A stretch of DNA of 64,000 nucleotides from Bifidobacterium cebidarum. Lineage in GTDB: Bacteria > Actinomycetota > Actinomycetes > Actinomycetales > Bifidobacteriaceae. This document shows, piece after piece, positions 63,281-64,000 of the stretch; the first letter of the stretch is position 1, and each line of letters begins with the position of its first letter. Under the pieces are notes generated by a model. The model was not told where the DNA came from and searched no databases. It saw only the letters and a list, made by a program, of their open reading frames with translations. The stretch is taken from assembly GCF_009193305.1 (NCBI RefSeq), contig NZ_WBVS01000003.1, forward strand, positions 266,370 through 330,369, in the 5' to 3' direction. A program made the position numbers and the translations under genes.

Positions 63281-64000
63281 GCTGCCACCGCCTTAGCTTG
63301 AGCCTTGAGCGCGCGCTTACGCTTCATTGCCGCACCCAAGTTGTGGATCTTAGGAGCCTGCATCACGCAGATCACGATCACGACGACGGCGAAGAAGGCC
63401 GGGGTTGCTTCGGCGTTGATGCCGAGGGTGATGATGGTCTTGCGGATCATGGCGATAATCACAGCGCCGACAGCAGAGCCGGCGAGGGAGAACTTACCAC
63501 CGAGCAGCGAGGTGCCGCCGATGACGACTGCCAGAATGGCGTACATTTCGAGGTCTTGACCGGTCTTGACCACGTCGACGCGCATCACGGATGCGGTGGC
63601 GAACAGACCAGCGATAGCCGCAAGGAAGCCGGAGACCGCGTAGACGAGGAAGAGGATCTTCTTCGGCTTGATACCGGTCATACGGGAGGCTTCCTGGTTG
63701 ATGCCGACGGCCTCGATCATCATGCCCATTGCGGTCTTACGGCACAGCAGGCCGACGAGGATCACAATGACCACGGCGATGACGAAGTTGGCGGGGATGC
63801 CGAGGATGAAGCCGTTGGCGATCCACTTGAGCGGTTCGTTGCCGGCGACGGCGGAGGCGTCGGTGTTTTCACCGGAGGTGATTACCTTGGCGATACCACG
63901 GCCGGCGAGCATCATGATCAGGGTGGTGATGAACGGCTGCAGACCGAGCAGGGAGACCAGAGCGCCGTTGACGCAGCCGATGACCAGGCCGACGAGCAGG
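63277..64000 (-). CDS. fruF: Sugar ABC transporter permease FruF-like (partial, runs off the right edge)
   Basis: The minus-strand frame is open from the stop at 63277 to the window end (about 240 codons), so the N-terminus is missing. It is a second RbsC-type permease: GLVIGCVNGALVSLLGLQPFITTLIMMLAGRGIA, then the loop with GINQEASRMTGIKPKKILFLVYAVSG, and GGTSLLGGKFSLAGSAVGAVIIAMI. It should pair with FruG as the two-permease core, with the ATPase and binding-protein genes expected beyond the edge. The shorter frame starting at 63915 is not the true start. Confidence 0.88.
   Translation of the reverse strand, partial: LLVGLVIGCVNGALVSLLGLQPFITTLIMMLAGRGIAKVITSGENTDASAVAGNEPLKWIANGFILGIPANFVIAVVIVILVGLLCRKTAMGMMIEAVGINQEASRMTGIKPKKILFLVYAVSGFLAAIAGLFATASVMRVDVVKTGQDLEMYAILAVVIGGTSLLGGKFSLAGSAVGAVIIAMIRKTIITLGINAEATPAFFAVVVIVICVMQAPKIHNLGAAMKRKRALKAQAKAVAA

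Noticed and set aside
60191..63301. Two long plus-strand frames across the MFS and fruG genes
   Set aside because: Very His/Gln/Asp-rich translations opposite clear membrane-protein genes, which is typical of antisense of hydrophobic codons.
63277..63915. Complete 212-residue permease starting at 63915
   Set aside because: The frame continues in-family to the window edge (LLVGLVIGCVNGALVSLLGLQ), so the gene is truncated by the window, not short.

Overview
The window comes from a high-GC Gram-positive bacterium, and the gene content points to Bifidobacterium, most likely B. longum. The signs are the compact arginine cluster argCJBDFRGH, a fructose-type ABC permease pair matching the FruF/FruG proteins known from B. 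longum, polyphosphate glucokinase, an actinobacterial DUF3043/DUF4191 pair around a lipoamide dehydrogenase and GSI-beta glutamine synthetase, and fused ECF-transporter subunits. Species assignment is recognition from the protein sequences, not a database result.

Layout. 1-1200: a thiamine locus (thiS, thiG running off the left edge) behind a TPP riboswitch and an intrinsic terminator. 1286-10423: the arginine operon on the minus strand, with paired ARG-box-like palindromes before argC and again before argG, and ArgR encoded inside the operon. 10478-15805: a DUF4190-like membrane protein, pheST and a SpoU/TrmH RNA methyltransferase. 15926-19130: ykoEDC, an ECF importer for thiamine or its pyrimidine precursor, behind a second TPP riboswitch. 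19258-25437: a 2059-residue surface protein with beta-helix and Ig-like domains. 25633-33418: M20 peptidase, DUF3043, lpd, DUF4191, glnA, a small unknown gene and a CDF cation transporter.

33487-36647 is the least ordinary part: two lower-GC genes (a DUF559-type nuclease-fold protein and an ABC-F ATPase) separated and bounded by three copies of a ~161-165 bp element with ~35 bp terminal inverted repeats. Both genes end inside a copy of the element, in the same reading frame. The ABC-F gene has a ~170-nt leader with a 19-codon upstream ORF and mutually exclusive stems, and a candidate promoter whose -35 lies in the repeat.

36658-48805 holds an Mrp-type ATPase, a small membrane protein, an enlarged ligA, an unknown 1154-residue protein, a GT-C-like membrane protein and an ASST-like sulfotransferase. 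48809-57019 holds an orphan ABC ATPase, an aminotransferase, ppgK, a nitroreductase, a GT2 glycosyltransferase, and an FMN-riboswitch-controlled riboflavin ECF transporter (ribU plus a single polypeptide carrying both ATPases and EcfT). 57088-64000 holds yhbY, a TM2 protein, an unknown 139-residue protein, a 2-hydroxyacid dehydrogenase, a DHA2-type MFS exporter, a 627-bp gene-free stretch with repeats and a long terminator, and fruG/fruF at the right edge.

B-vitamin control is a theme: two TPP riboswitches appear to use different outputs (transcription termination before thiS, Shine-Dalgarno masking before ykoE), and one FMN riboswitch abuts the ribU ribosome binding site. No tRNA, rRNA, CRISPR array, transposase or replication origin was seen.
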